From contig JASPKZ010003438.1 of the NCBI GenBank assembly GCA_030220185.1, positions 372,001 to 436,000 of the forward strand: a stretch of DNA of 64,000 bases, given 5' to 3'. The stretch comes from Diploptera punctata (taxonomy: Eukaryota > Arthropoda > Insecta > Blattodea > Blaberidae). The notes under the pieces are model-generated. The model worked only from the letters and a program-made list of their open reading frames with translations, was not told the DNA's origin and searched no databases. Within the stretch, counting starts at the first letter, position 1, and each line of letters starts with the position of its first letter. The position numbers and the translations under genes are program-made. Shown piece by piece: positions 1 to 9,905 of this stretch.

Positions 1-249
1 ACTGGATTTTCATTGGAATCTCCATCTATAGTGTTGCCATCTGGTGTTGATTTGGTCAACTTAGAGATCAGGTCCCATTCATCAGGAATTTCGAAATTCA
101 TGGATCTAAATTTGTTCTTCTGAATATATATATTCTCCCAAACTATCAATTCTAAAGGTTTTTCCAAATGTTTTAAAAGTTGGGCCTCTCTTTCAATTCT
201 ATGACTCTCCAACAAAACTATGTGCTGCAATAGCTGATTTTTCAATTTC
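1..249 (-). mobile_element. Penelope-like element, GIY-YIG endonuclease C-terminal part
   Basis: On the minus strand this continues the GIY-YIG reading frame at 544-764 once the SINE at 250-543 is removed. It encodes the region after the endonuclease core, with the phrases IYIQKNKFRSMNF and FEIPDEWDLISK that recur in other copies (27.9 kb, 34.8 kb, 35.9 kb). PLE endonucleases of this class nick DNA for target-primed reverse transcription. The copy is truncated at the window edge. Confidence 0.8.
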
Positions 250-543
250 TTTAAGTAAGTGATCCTACAACAGGCCCAGAGGCCCTTGGGGTAGTAGGAG
301 GTTAAGGCTCCCACTTTTTCTAGACAATCAGCACTTTATGTCAGCCGGGTTGTCAACCCTGCGTGACGGCCGCCTTTACCCCAGAACAAGTGTCTGGTAC
401 TCATTTCCGTTAGAGGCTGAGTCGACCCCAGGACCATAGTGCCGCCAGAGGGTTTGGGTCAGTTTAAAAATCCTGACCCCAACGGGACTTGAACCCTCGA
501 CCCTCCAGCTTGTAGCTCAGTGCCTTAACCACTATGCTACGGC
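250..543 (-). mobile_element. SINE family A (tRNA-derived), copy 1
   Basis: About 294 bp, one of four copies (also 33220-33514, 49759-50067, 50670-50973). Reading the minus strand it starts near GCCGTAGCATAGTGGTTAAG, which contains a Pol III A box; the B box is GGGTTCAAGTCCC; the tail is short TTTAC-like repeats. The 13-bp target-site duplication ATTTTTCAATTTC lies at 237-249 and 545-557. It splits a Penelope-like element, so it is younger than that copy. Confidence 0.9.
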
Positions 544-765
544 GATTTTTCAATTTCACCATTTTTAATATTTCTAAATTGTTCCTTTGTGCGAGTGTCC
601 AAATTCCTTTTTGTTTTTCCTATGTATAGTTTATTGCAATCTCTACAACTAATTTGATAAATTCCAGATTTTTTGCTATCTGGGGTGTTCAATTTCTTAT
701 TGATTATTAATAGATTACCAAGGCTAAATTTATTTATCGGTGCCAATACAATAATCTGATTCAAA
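544..765 (-). mobile_element. Penelope-like element, GIY-YIG endonuclease N-terminal part
   Basis: Minus-strand frame with KSGIYQISCRDCNKLYIGKTKRN: the G-I-Y and Y-I-G triads of the GIY-YIG nuclease fold and a CxxC pair between them, typical of PLE endonucleases. Downstream RTKEQFRNIKNGEIEKS joins the frame of 1-249 after excision of the SINE. Near 765 the sequence flips: 770-866 and 1020-1043 carry the same family in plus orientation, so this is the minus arm of an inverted pair. Confidence 0.85.
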
Positions 766-866
766 GAAAGAAAAACAATTTAAGAAAATTACTATCATCC
801 TGAAATGCATAACACATTTCAAAAAAATTTCAAGAAATTCAATATGACATTGGCACCGATAAATAA

Positions 867-1019
867 TTACATTTGAGTTGTTTTTTGACTTACCTCATAT
901 TTCTTGATTTTAATGCAGATTTGAGTTTCATCACTGAATTTGTGACATTGTCGATGCATCACAACTCAAATTTAATTAAAATAAACCTCATAGCATTATT
1001 TCCTACCTACATATATTGA
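867..1019 (-). mobile_element. Small palindromic PLE-tail insertion with hammerhead-like motif
   Basis: 153 bp flanked by the 12-bp direct repeat ACCGATAAATAA. It contains a minus-strand PLE tail (CTTACCTCATA, then a hammerhead-like motif), an inverted ATTTGAGTTG/CAACTCAAAT pair, and a plus-strand PLE terminus (AACCTCATAGCATTATTTCC). Same architecture as the insertions at 11.1, 14.9, 16.1, 36.0 and 57.9 kb. Confidence 0.75.
913..959 (-). ncRNA. Hammerhead-like motif, U3-A8 variant
   Basis: Minus strand: stem I AUGCA pairs perfectly with UGCAU; core UCGACAA; stem II GUCAC/GUGAU with loop AAAUUCA; GAAA; short stem III; cleavage-type UC before stem I. Canonical core is CUGANGA; here position 3 is U and position 8 is A (still complementary) and position 4 is C. 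Activity unknown. Confidence 0.5.
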
Positions 1020-1214
1020 ACCGATAAATAAGTTTAGCCTTGGTCAACAGTGGTTTTGTTGTCGTTGATATTAAGATTAATTTTGGATATATTTATGCTC
1101 ACAATTCATGAAACTATCAATGATTTTTGGAAGATTTGCTCTGGTTTTTTCTTAATCTTTATTTTCATTTTACACTACAAAAACCTGAAAATATGAAAAA
1201 AATAACTGATAAAT

Positions 1215-1863
1215 TTTGAGGAAGTAGCTGAATTCAAATACCTAGGAACAATAATCACAAATAGGAATGAGATGCACAAAGAAATTAAACATAGACTCAA
1301 TTCTGGAAATGCATGCTATTATGCATTGCAGAGACTCTTGATGCCCCAACTCCTTTTAAAAAACGTTAAACTGAAAATATATAAAACTATTATTCTACCA
1401 GTTATATTATATGGGTGCGAAACATGGACTCTTACTTTAAGGGAGGAAAGCAGATTACGAGTATTTGAGAATAAAGTTCTTAGGAAAATTTTTGGACCAA
1501 AGAGAGATGAACAGACAGGTGAATGGAGAAGACTACATAACAATGAACTACATGGTCTTTATAGGAAGCCAGATATAATAAGAACAGTTAAGTCTCGTAG
1601 ACTGCGATGGACAGGACATGTTGCACGTATGGGGAATGAAAGACGTGCATGGAAGCTTCTTGTAGGAAAGCCAGAGGGAAAACGCCCAGTTGGTAGACCA
1701 AGAATGAGGTGGGAGAACAACATTAACTATGATTTGAGGGAAGTAGATTATACAGGGAATGATTGGAAAGCATTAGCTCAGGATAGGGATGTATGGAGAG
1801 CTTATGTCCGCACGGCCATGAACCTACGGGTTTGATAGTGCCAGTGAGTAAGTAAGTAAGTAA
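1215..1863 (+). mobile_element. RTE-type LINE 3' fragment, family a, copy 1
   Basis: Plus frame 1272-1835 encodes the C-terminal part of an RTE/BovB-like polyprotein beyond the reverse transcriptase catalytic motifs: YKTIILPVILYGCETWTL, then GPKRDEQTGEW, RWTGHVARMG and KPEGKRPVGRPRMRW. The 5' end is missing (starts near EFKYLGTIITN). The 3' end is GTGCCAGTGAGTAAG followed by GTAA repeats, the family's simple-repeat tail. Other copies: 1976, 2598, 12988, 22925. Confidence 0.85.
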
Positions 1864-1864
1864 G

Positions 1865-1975
1865 TATTTGTGATTGCTGATTCATTGAATTAGATGTGGA
1901 ATCAAGAGAGTAAGGTAAAGGGAGCATTTATGCATGGATAGGAAGAAATCCTGAATTAGGTCAGTAGTCTAGAGC
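1865..1975 (+). repeat. tRNA-like repeat family C, 5' half only, fused to RTE
   Basis: Resembles the 5' flank and 5' half of the family C unit (compare the minus strand of 7667-7923): TTCATTGAATTAGATGTGG, AGAGTAAGGTAAAGG, then CCTGAATTAGGTCAG. It stops at the anticodon-stem position and passes directly into RTE family a sequence at about 1976. See findings. Confidence 0.6.
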
Positions 1976-2212
1976 ATGCATGTATGGGGAATGAAAGACT
2001 TGCATGGAAGCTTCTAGTAAGAAAGCCAGAGGGAAAACGCCCAGTTGGTAGACCAGGAATGAGGTGGGAGAATAACATTAACTATGATTTGAGGGAAGTA
2101 GATTATACAGGGAATGATTGGAAAACATTAGCTCAGGATAGGGATGTATGGAGAGCTTATGTCTGCGCGGCCATGAACTTACGGGTTCGATAGTGCCAGT
2201 GAGTAAGTATTT
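1976..2212 (+). mobile_element. RTE-type LINE 3' fragment, family a, copy 2
   Basis: Frame 1984-2193 covers the last ~70 residues of the family (KPEGKRPVGRPGMRW, DVWRAYVCAAMNLRV) and ends in the same GTGCCAGTGAGTAAG tail. Its 5' junction is with a tRNA-like half unit rather than with random DNA. Confidence 0.85.
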
Positions 2213-2587
2213 ATAATGTCAATTGTTTTTTTGAAAAATTAGTATACACCAATGTAAATAGAAAGAAATATGTTGAAAACCCATGTAATGCTTCAGTGAA
2301 ACGCCTTTTATAAGATTTTCTTCTATAATTTTTTAGGGGACAATCTCTTTTTGAAGACCAGCAGTAATCTGCCATAATGTGACAGTCCCATCTACCCTGA
2401 TACCTTTCCTCCATTACTTTTAGATCCTGGTGAAAGCACTCTCCCTGTTCGTCACTATAATTTCCCAAATTATCCAGAAATTTATCCAGGTGACTGTGGA
2501 GAAAGTGTAACTTTACACTCATATTAGCTCCTAGAATCTTGAAGCTTGTCGACATGTTTTGCACAATTTCTTTATAATTTGGTGCTT
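2213..2587 (-). pseudogene. Multicopy arthropod gene family, C-terminal part, degenerate
   Basis: Minus-strand frame with YSDEQGECFHQDLKVMEER, YQGRWDCHIMADYCW and KRDCPLKNYRRKS. I recognise this phrase set from a large uncharacterised family repeated in many arthropod genomes, probably of transposon origin; I cannot name its enzyme class. The upstream part continues at 3529 beyond an inserted RTE. No activity is expected. Confidence 0.6.
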
Positions 2588-2597
2588 TATAGTTACT

Positions 2598-3518
2598 ATT
2601 TAATTTTGTACTAGAGCAGGCCATTAAATCTTTAGGGAATGAGGAAGGCTTACAACTCAATGGTATTAATAAGCTGTTAGTTTATGTTGATGATGTAGTA
2701 CTATTGGCTGATAGTGAGGAGATACTAGGGGACAACACGCACACACTATTGAGTAACACTAAGAAATTAGGACTGGAAGTAAATATCAATAAAACTAAAT
2801 ATATGGTCACACGTAGAAATGCATTATATAATGGAAATGGACAGCTAATGACAAATGAGGGAAATGTTGAGGAAGTGGTTGAATTCAAATACCTAGGATC
2901 AGTAATCACAAATAGGAATGAGATGCACAAAGAAATTAAACATAGGCTCAATTCTGGAAATGCATGCTATTATGCATTGCAGAGACTCTTGATGTCCCAA
3001 CTCCTTTCAAAAAACGTTAAATTGAAAATATATAAAACTATTATTCTACCAGTTATATTATATGGATGCGAAACATGGACTCTTACTTTAAGGGAGGAAA
3101 GGAGATTACAAGTATTTGAGAATAAAGTATTAGGAAAATTTTTGGACCAAAGAGAGATGAACAGACAGGTGAATGGAGAAGACTACATAATAATGATCTA
3201 CATAGTCTTTATAGGAAGCCAGATATAATAAGAATAGTTAAGTCTCATAGACTGCAATGGGCAGGACATGTTGCATGTATGGGGAATGGAAGACTTGCAT
3301 GGAAGCTTCTTGTAGAAAAGTCAGAGGGAAAACGCCCAGTTGGTAGACCAAGAATGAGGTGGGAGAATAACATTAACTATGATTTGAGGGAAGTAGATTA
3401 TACAGGGAATGATTGGAAAGCATTAGCTCAGGATATGGATGTATGGAGAGCTTATGTCCGTGCGGCCATGAACCTACGGGTTCGATAGTGCCAGTGAGTA
3501 AGTAAGTAAGTAAGTAAG
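2598..3518 (+). mobile_element. RTE-type LINE, 5'-truncated insertion, family a, copy 3
   Basis: 921 bp with a 10-bp target-site duplication TATAGTTACT (2588-2597 and 3519-3528). It retains the reverse transcriptase catalytic box YVDDVVLLADS near 2680, followed by EVNINKTKYMV, FKYLGSVITNRNEM, YKTIILPVILYGCETW. A frameshift near 3130 breaks the frame; the end (KSEGKRPVGRPRMRW) is in another frame at 3279-3488. 3' tail (GTAA)n. It interrupts the multicopy pseudogene, so it is the younger event. Confidence 0.92.
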
Positions 3519-3528
3519 TATAGTTACT

Positions 3529-3910
3529 AGGAAATTTTCTACTACCAATACAAAACCCTTCCAAGCTTCACTTTCCAGTACAGTCATAACTTTGATAAAA
3601 TTTAAATCTTTCATCAAATGCCGAATTTGAGGACCATCAAATATTCCGCCTTTTAACTTTTCCATACTGAGCTTAAGAAATTTTCTACAAATGTATTTGA
3701 AACATTCTCCTTCCTTGCCCAACGCTTTGACAAATTGTTTTATCATACCAATGCAATGGTGGAAGTATGATTTTGTCTCTATACTTAGTAACGGTTTGTT
3801 TATTACGTTGGCTTTACCGACAGTTAAGGACTTTCTCAAAGGCCACATATCTTGTTCCCAATGAAGTTACTTTGCTCTTCTATCCCACAAACAAATGAAG
3901 CAAGGGTATT
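3529..3910 (-). pseudogene. Multicopy arthropod gene family, middle part, degenerate
   Basis: Continues upstream of 2213-2587: minus-strand CFICLWDRRAK near 3890, VGKANVINKPLL, GGIFDGPQIRHLMKDLNF, ESEAWKGFVLVVENFL, which then runs into the RTE duplication. A stop lies inside the CxxC-like LWDRRAK segment. The protein order matches the widespread arthropod family named at 2213. Confidence 0.6.
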
Positions 3911-4267
3911 TTGTGTATCCACATGTAAGAGTATTTATACATGGAAACTTATTCAGATGCATGTTGTGAGGACTTCAATTTTGTCAAATAACTAAGATCA
4001 CAGTCGATGTGCAGAATGAGGGATGCGAGAGTGGGGATCACGTGATGTTTATATACACAAAAAAAATGCGCAGAAATCAACTCACGACTGGAAACATAAA
4101 TTTTATTAGTAGCAAGCCGTTTACTGTTTAAAATATAAGATACCCAAAAGTCATAAAAACATGGAGCAACTTTGAGGAATATATTCATAAACTTTGCACT
4201 TGAAAACATAGAAATTTGTAGCGATATCCATGGCAAGAAAATTTTTTTTTTTTGCAGAGCTGTGTAA
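3911..4267. other. No recognisable feature
   Basis: AT-rich sequence with a poly-T run near 4240. It may include a further degenerate part of the multicopy gene at its left edge. No frame with family features. Confidence 0.3.
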
Positions 4268-4780
4268 TCAATAAGAAATTGAACATGCCAGATAGTTAAA
4301 AATCTGGAATTTGGACACTCGCACAAAGGAACACTTTAGAAATATTAAAAACGGTGAAACTGAAAAATCAGCTATTGCAGCAGATAGTTTGGAGTGTCAT
4401 AAAATTGAAAAAGAGGCCCAACTTTTAAAACATTTGGAAAACCTTTAGAATTGACTATTTGGGAGAAAATATACATTCAGAAGAACAAATTTAGATCCAT
4501 GAATTTCAAAATTCCTGATGAACGGGACCTGATCTCTAAGTTCATCAAATCAACACCAGATGGCAACATTATTGAGGGAGATTCCAATGAAAATCTGGTA
4601 GTCATAATGTCGGTTGAAAATGAGAGAGATGTTCTCCTGAAAACTACAGTTCCCGTGTTTAAGAAAACATAAACTATGATGTAAGATGTAAAAATGACTC
4701 ATTTATTTATGAATTAAAAACCTCATAATGTTTTTCCCATATCTAACAATGAACATTATGATTCTTGTTCCATTTTGTGA
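4268..4780 (+). mobile_element. Penelope-like element 3' part, degenerate
   Basis: Starts inside the GIY-YIG frame (KKLNMPDS then stop), with frameshifts, then readable MTIWEKIYIQKNKFRSMNF and IPDERDLISKFIKSTPDGN at 4451-4672. Downstream are a hammerhead-like motif (4611-4655) and the family terminus AACCTCATAATG at 4731. Confidence 0.8.
4611..4655 (+). ncRNA. Hammerhead-like motif, U3-A8 variant
   Basis: Stem I CGG/CCG, core UUGAAAA, stem II GAGAG.../..UCUCC (imperfect), GAAA, stem III ACUACAGU, then UC. Same layout as 28165-28208, 34667-34705 and 36266-36307. Confidence 0.4.
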
Positions 4781-4859
4781 AGCTTCGCTATGTCCAATCA
4801 AAGTCAACAAAAATATTTAAAAGAAATGTTAATGGAAAGTAACACTATAGATAGGTTAT

Positions 4860-5030
4860 GAATATTTTGTAAGTGAATTGGTAACTTTCACACCTCACCT
4901 CATAAAAATATGCTCACAACTGACATGTTTCTCATGGATGAAGTATATCTGAGGCGAGAACAACATGCCAGGTAAAAAAAAAAAAAAAAACATTATTATG
5001 AGGTGAGGTGTGAAATTTTCTGATTAATTT
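4860..5030. mobile_element. Palindromic PLE tail remnant
   Basis: CACACCTCACCTCATA near 4891 is mirrored by TATGAGGTGAGGTGTG near 4996, with a 16-A run between the arms. Both are the PLE tail signature in opposite orientations. No hammerhead core was found. Confidence 0.5.
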
Positions 5031-5040
5031 ATATAATATA

Positions 5041-5718
5041 GATTAGCTAATACCTGGCATATGCTGCCACACCCAAATAAATGAAAATCAACGTGTTTTT
5101 ATGTTTAGTTGAATAAGTAGAGGGAAAAATATTTATAAATTTATATTCTAATTATTTTTAGATACTGGCTGATTACCCGGCAATCTACTTATCTTGATCT
5201 TTTTGGCATAAATGAGCTGAAAGATAAAATTCGTTATTGTGAGTTATCTGTAAAAGAATACCCATCATGCACTGCTATGCTTGCCTGGGAATCTAGTCAT
5301 CCCGATCTTGACATCAATGAAAGACAAGAATGGTTATTGTGAGTTATTCGTAAAAGATAAACATATGTGTCATGGACCTTTTTGTAGAGTTTCTTGAGAT
5401 ATTAATTTCCGTGTATATTAATTTCGTGTATATTAATTTCCGTGTATATTAATTTCCGTGTATATTAATTTCCGTGTATATTAATTTGGTGTATTTGTTA
5501 TGGTTTAGGCAGCAGAAGCCATTTAAGCATCCAAAAAGCTACTTTTATTCATATTTTTTACTATAAAGAGCGATTTTTAAGGATGAAGGGATTAAGTAGG
5601 CTATTACAACTCTCTTGTAGCCTAAAATGTTTCTGGCAAACTTCTGAACATTTTTCAAAAAGCCCCATCACAATCCGATGAACGGTATGGCAGTGCATAA
5701 AGGACAAAGAGACATGCA
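5041..5718 (+). repeat. Dispersed repeat R, copy 1 (class unknown)
   Basis: Shares long blocks with 16040-17325: AAATGAAAATYAAYGTGTTTTTATRTTTAGTTGAATAAG-type text, TTATTGTGAGTTAT, GGTTTAGGCAGCA, AAGCCCCATCACAATC and TGCATAAAG. The 3' end passes into a dinucleotide microsatellite. It looks like a decayed interspersed element 3' region; class unknown. Confidence 0.6.
5402..5488 (+). repeat. 18-bp tandem repeat
   Basis: About five copies of TTCCGTGTATATTAATTT, one with a 1-bp deletion, inside dispersed repeat R. The R copy at 17060 has a single related unit, so this is local expansion. Confidence 0.85.
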
Positions 5719-5722
5719 TGCA

Positions 5723-5769
<47 letters not shown>

Positions 5770-5771
5770 CA
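5719..5771. repeat. (AC)n(AT)n microsatellite
   Basis: (CA)n changing to (TA)n. It ends 26 bp from the splice donor side of the esterase exon at 5797-5929. Confidence 0.95.
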
Positions 5772-5796
5772 CCAGTTTACTTGATCCTTTACTTAC

Positions 5797-5929
5797 CCAA
5801 ATTTAGCAAAATTTGTCCACATTTTAATAATTCTCCTGGAAGTGTCATATTCTGGTGTGTTATTATTAATGGTTACATTTGCATAACTAAATGGAAATAG
5901 GTAAGGCAGTTCATCAGCATGACTAGCAC
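5797..5929 (-). CDS. Carboxylesterase, visible exon 7 (catalytic His)
   Basis: 133 nt between TTATAG acceptor and GTAAGT donor; enters in phase 1 and leaves in phase 2. It encodes GASHADELPYLFPFS, then NNNTPEYDTSRRIIKMWTNFAKFG. The His in SHADE aligns with the catalytic His of the esterase/cholinesterase family (usually GxxHGDEL), and the R..I..MWTNFAK..G phrase is the family's near-C-terminal signature. The exon joins in frame to 17851-17995 (..EDFP + G). The remaining ~50 residues should be on a further exon left of this window. No stop or frameshift is present, so the gene looks intact. Confidence 0.93.
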
Positions 5930-6184
5930 CTATAACCAAACATATAATTAAAATTTATTTAACTTTCACAGGGAGGTTTAATTAAAACACAATTTTAAAA
6001 TTATTTAATTTAAGAAGGTATTTATGAGAGACATAAGATCACTTTCTTTACTGCACACTTTTTTATTTTCAAAGCATCCTTCCATATTTTAAAGGGCCTC
6101 CCTATGTCTCTTGTTGGCTTATAATTGTAAATTAATTTTGGAAGTTTATTTGCATCCATTCTTTCAACATGTGAATTCATTTGA

Positions 6185-7180
6185 TACAATCATCATCATT
6201 GGCATGACAGTCCTTTAGTTTGACCTTAGCCTCCTTCATAACAACCATCCTTTCTCTTTGGTCAATGGCCTTATTTCTCCAATTTGTTATGCCAATCTTT
6301 CATAGGTCCACGTGTACATCGTTTCATCCATCATAACCTAGGCCTCCCAACTTTTCTCCTTCCATCGAGCTTAGTGTTTTTGATATCATCCTGGGCAAAC
6401 GTGTCTCATTCATTCTGCAAATATGGCTCAACCATTCGATACATCTAACTTTAATATCTATAACTATATCGTTATCTTTATATAGGTCATATATTTCCTG
6501 GTTAGTTCTTATTCCCCAGGTACCCTTATCTTTAATTGGACCATATATTTTCCTTAATATCTTTCTCTCCCAGGTGGCAAGTCTTGTAGCAGTTCTTTCT
6601 GATATGGTCCAGGATTCACTGCCATACACTACAACAGGTTTAATAATTGTTTTATATATTCTCATTTTAATTTTCTTAGATATATATTTAGATTATATAA
6701 TTTTGTTCAAAGATCTTAACATCGGTTACCTGCTCCTAGTTTTTCTTTTATTTAAATTAACATATGATTATTCCTGGACAACATGGATCCTAGGTACTTA
6801 AAATTCTGTACTTCTTCATATGTTGCGCCATTTAATATTCTGTTAGTTCCTCCAACTCATTTGATACAATATTCTTCAATTTTTTCGCTTATGGTATATA
6901 TATTAAATTCTTATGTTATCTCTTCATTGTGTATATGATCTGATTTAGTGTATCCTTGCATCTCTGGACTTAGTATCCAACTTTTTATTTAATTTGTGGG
7001 AACTAGAACCCAAACTTCACTTCCACATAATAGCTATGGTTTTATAACACTTAATTCTTATATCTTTTCTCATTTTATCTTTTTACATTTCTGTGGATAG
7101 TGCAACACATATTTTGAAATGGATGTAATTTATATTAATATCTCCCTCCTTTTCATTTTTAACTTTATCTTTCAGTTTAA
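6185..7180 (-). mobile_element. RTE-type LINE fragment, family d, copy 1
   Basis: Minus frame 6324-6665: MRIYKTIIKPVVVYGSESW, TATRLATWERKILRKIYGP, IKVRCIEWLSHICRMNETR. This is the post-catalytic domain of an RTE-like polyprotein from a family different from a. Upstream text to about 7180 looks like further decayed RT sequence with several stops. A closely related fragment is at 58431-58690. Confidence 0.75.
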
Positions 7181-7270
7181 ATAATTAAAAGATAAGAATT
7201 GTTCTACTTGTTTATTGTCTTCAATATTTTTTATCCAACACTTAAAAAAAGACACCAAAATATTTTGAAA

Positions 7271-7606
7271 AAAAAAAGCTCCAGGAAGGCCCTTAGCTTA
7301 GCTTAGCAGCCAGCTGCTGGCCTCATGTTCCCATGTGTTAATCACAGAGGTAGACGATTATAAGCCAGTGTAGGGGTGACAGATGGTCAGCATGTCGAGT
7401 CCCTAGCCATTATGGCTGGTCTTCTCAACCTGGAGCCGCTACTTATTGTAGCTATCCAAATGCCTCACGATGCTGGTGGGCACTGGTCCCATACTGACCG
7501 AAATTCCATGAGAAAATTTCTTCTCCCATGGGGACCCAAACCAGCGCAAGTCCCATAGCTCTGCGCCAAGGCATCTTGCCTTAACCACTCGGCTATGGCA
7601 TGGGAC
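7271..7606 (-). mobile_element. SINE family B (tRNA-derived), copy 1
   Basis: 336 bp flanked by the 14-bp duplication AAAATATTTTGAAA (7257-7270 and 7607-7620). Minus strand begins GCCATAGCCGAGTGGTTAAG (A box) and has GGTTTGGGTCCC as degenerate B box; tail GCTAAGCTAAGG. Second copy at 58965-59245. Confidence 0.9.
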
Positions 7607-7666
7607 AAAATATTTTGAAAGATCAAACAAATGTCAGATTAACTGATAAATTAATCACATTTTATT

Positions 7667-7923
7667 AAATTAATATTAAGAAGCTAAAGCTGTTACTATG
7701 ATTGAAATAAGTATATTAAAGTACACAACTAAATTATTGTAATCAAATGGTAAAGAGAAAAATGTATGCCTGAACCGGGAATCGAACCCCGAACCTTCAG
7801 CTTTCCGTGCTGATGCTCTATCCATTGAGCTAATTCAGGCTTCCTTCCCATCCAAGCATAAATCCTTCCTTTACCTTACTCTCTTGGTCCCACATTCAAT
7901 TGCAATGAATCATCATTCACAAA
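7667..7923 (-). mobile_element. tRNA-like repeat family C, single unit
   Basis: 257 bp flanked by the 15-bp direct repeat TAATCACATTTTATT (7652-7666, 7924-7938), so it moved as a unit. The tRNA-like module is internal, about 83 bp from the 5' end on the minus strand and followed by TTTTTCTCTTTACC, unlike a normal SINE where the tRNA part is the head. Confidence 0.85.
7768..7840 (-). tRNA. tRNA-like module, GGA at anticodon position (family C)
   Basis: 73 nt, minus strand, GCCTGAATTAGCTCAATGG at the 5' end. Acceptor GCCTGAA/TTCAGGC pairs over 7 bp; anticodon stem TCAGC/GCTGA closes loop ACGGAAA, giving GGA at positions 34-36 but C instead of the invariant U33. B box GGTTCGATTCCC. Short variable loop, so not a normal serine tRNA. 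Repeat-borne; probably not a working tRNA. Confidence 0.7.
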
Positions 7924-7938
7924 TAATCACATTTTATT

Positions 7939-8714
7939 TAGAATGACACAACATTTTATATTTGTTAAATCTTCTGCATGCTTTGAACACATAGGTAAAT
8001 AAAAAAATCTTTAATCTGGATAGGATTTATATTGGATATTGGGAAGTTTCCAAGACAGGGATTAGAATACAGATTACAGGGAAGAGACCAAGTAAGAACA
8101 AATTATGGGAATAAGGAAAGAAGAAAAATAGAACAGGGAGAAGAAAACATGAAATGATCAAAGTAAGCATAGGCTTTTAACCACTCATAGAAAGACTAAG
8201 ATACTTTGAATAGGGATATAATTGTAATAATCACTTTTAATATAGGAGAAGCATTAAAAGCAAAAGGAAAAAAAAAAGGAAGTGGCTAGATAAATACATT
8301 AAACCAATTAAATACAACATATGAGTAGAGAACTTCAAGGAATAAAAGAAGAAGATGATCTAAACAGACTTGGAGGAAAAGAATAGCTGATAAAATTGCA
8401 AAGGAAGAGGAAAAAATGGAAGGAGGTGAAGAAGAGTGGAGACACTTTTGTGAACTCCCTATTAGGTACTCTTACTTGAGATAGAAGACATGGTTTGAAA
8501 ATACAATTAGGAAGAGAAAAGAATATTAGAAGAGATGGTGATGAAAAACTAATAAACATTAACTATGTAAGTAATAACTCGAGATCGGATTATATGTATT
8601 TGCATGTTGCATATGCATTTGCATACCTTCTTCACCTGTTATTGCATATTTTAACTACAAAATAGTGATAATTCATATTTTTGCGCTATATTTACAACAT
8701 TTTAACAATCTGTG
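7939..8714. other. No gene seen
   Basis: AT-rich, with a purine-rich stretch at 8080-8560. No family signature; small frames here are low complexity. Confidence 0.4.
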
Positions 8715-9239
8715 TTGTTTCACAATGAACATTTCGAGGCCATCAAAAGTGTAGTAAACAATTTCGATAGTGCAGATGCTTTGGCACTTTGTCAGTTCAA
8801 GGAAGCATTTAACGATTTCAGTATTAAAAAAAAAAGAAACATAGCTGTGATTAGCACTCATTTTTCCCATATACCTGCAACTATTAAAAGCTTGAAACTC
8901 AAGGTTTGGTGTTGATTGAATCTATTCAGTTAATGGATAAAATCTGTCAACTGAACTCCTTATTGCCGAAATATTACTGAGCAAACTTAAAGAAAAGTTT
9001 CAAAACATTTTGAACGATAACCCAGGCTTTGAACCTTTGTGTCAAATTAATAGTTTTATAAATGGGACGCACGAGTTTTGCCAAAAACCCAAATTCAAAT
9101 ACTGCCCAATTACTTCAGTTGATGTAGAACGGTCCATTTCTGCCTATAAAAATATTTTGAACGATCGAATACACAACCTTACTACTGAACATTTGGAACA
9201 GTACCTGATGGTTTCTGTTTACAATAGCAGCAAAATGTA
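8715..9239 (+). pseudogene. hAT transposase C-terminal relic
   Basis: Frames 8712-8915 and 9010-9240, separated by a frameshift and a stop, read as one degraded protein. The last part, CPITSVDVERSISAYKNIL then NLTTEHLEQYLMV, is the hAT dimerisation region (S.DVERSFS.YK..L.D.R...T.E.LE.YL). Catalytic upstream parts are absent and no terminal inverted repeats were found nearby. Confidence 0.75.
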
Positions 9240-9379
9240 GAATATTTTAATTTGTGAATAATACTTTTGCCTGGCACTGATTGATAATTTATCAGTGATA
9301 AATGATAATATTAATAAATAGGTAATAAAATGCTAATTATTACATTAATTTAGAAATAAAATATCTAATAAAGTAATAA

Positions 9380-9465
9380 TTATTATATTTGAAGAGAAAA
9401 ATCTTTTCCCAGACCGAGATTTTTCTCTTCAAATATAATTTATCCTTCAGTGAGAAGTATTAAAT
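9380..9465. repeat. tRNA-like repeat family D, tiny foldback remnant
   Basis: TATATTTGAAGAGAAAAAT at 9388 is mirrored by ATTTTTCTCTTCAAATATA at 9420. These are the 3' flanks of family D in both orientations, with only a scrap of the T arm (CAGACCGAG) between them. Confidence 0.65.
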
Positions 9466-9574
9466 TAATAATAAAAACATCAATAATTATTGCTTGTTTT
9501 TATTATCTGGTATTGCATATATGGACATTTTTCATGCACATTTTGAGCTTGTTATGTTGCATATAATCTGGTCT

Positions 9575-9905
9575 CTAGTAATAACTAAGGCTGAAAAAAA
9601 GTATTGGTTATAGGCTAGGCTGCATCGTACTTAGAGCTCTGTGTTTACAAACTGCACGTTGACTCACACTACTCGGGACAGTCTGCTAGTACAGTCCGCT
9701 TTGTGTAGGAATGGACTCATCTTTGCACAATTTTTGTTTCGGCATTTTGATACAACCACACGTCACATAAACAGGTCTATTGCTGAGGAGAGTCGAACAC
9801 ACACACTCTCCGCTCCGAACAGGCAGTGGAGACGCTCGACAAAGACATGCAATTTGTAAACAACGTGTATGGGACATTCCATATCAAATCGGCAAAAAAA
9901 ATGTG
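9575..9905. repeat. Unclassified repeat segment
   Basis: Its two ends resemble 14820-14895 in reverse complement: AAGGCTGAAAAAAAGTATTGG against ACGGTTGAAAAAAAGTATCGG, and CATTCCATATCAAATCGG against TAATCCATATCAAATTGG. The inner ~230 bp (9660-9860) is absent from the second copy. No coding signal. Confidence 0.4.

Larger units (their letters stand above)
766..1043 (+). mobile_element. Penelope-like element, plus-strand arm of inverted pair, interrupted at 867-1019
   Basis: Plus-strand text around 780-866 (stop-containing) resumes at 1020-1043 and matches the start of the GIY-YIG frame on the other arm (INKFSLG). It is interrupted by a 153-bp palindromic PLE tail at 867-1019. The duplication ACCGATAAATAA flanks that insertion (855-866 and 1020-1031). 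Confidence 0.7.

Noticed and set aside
8335..8559. Ser/Phe-rich minus frame
   Set aside because: Antisense of a purine-rich tract; no family features.
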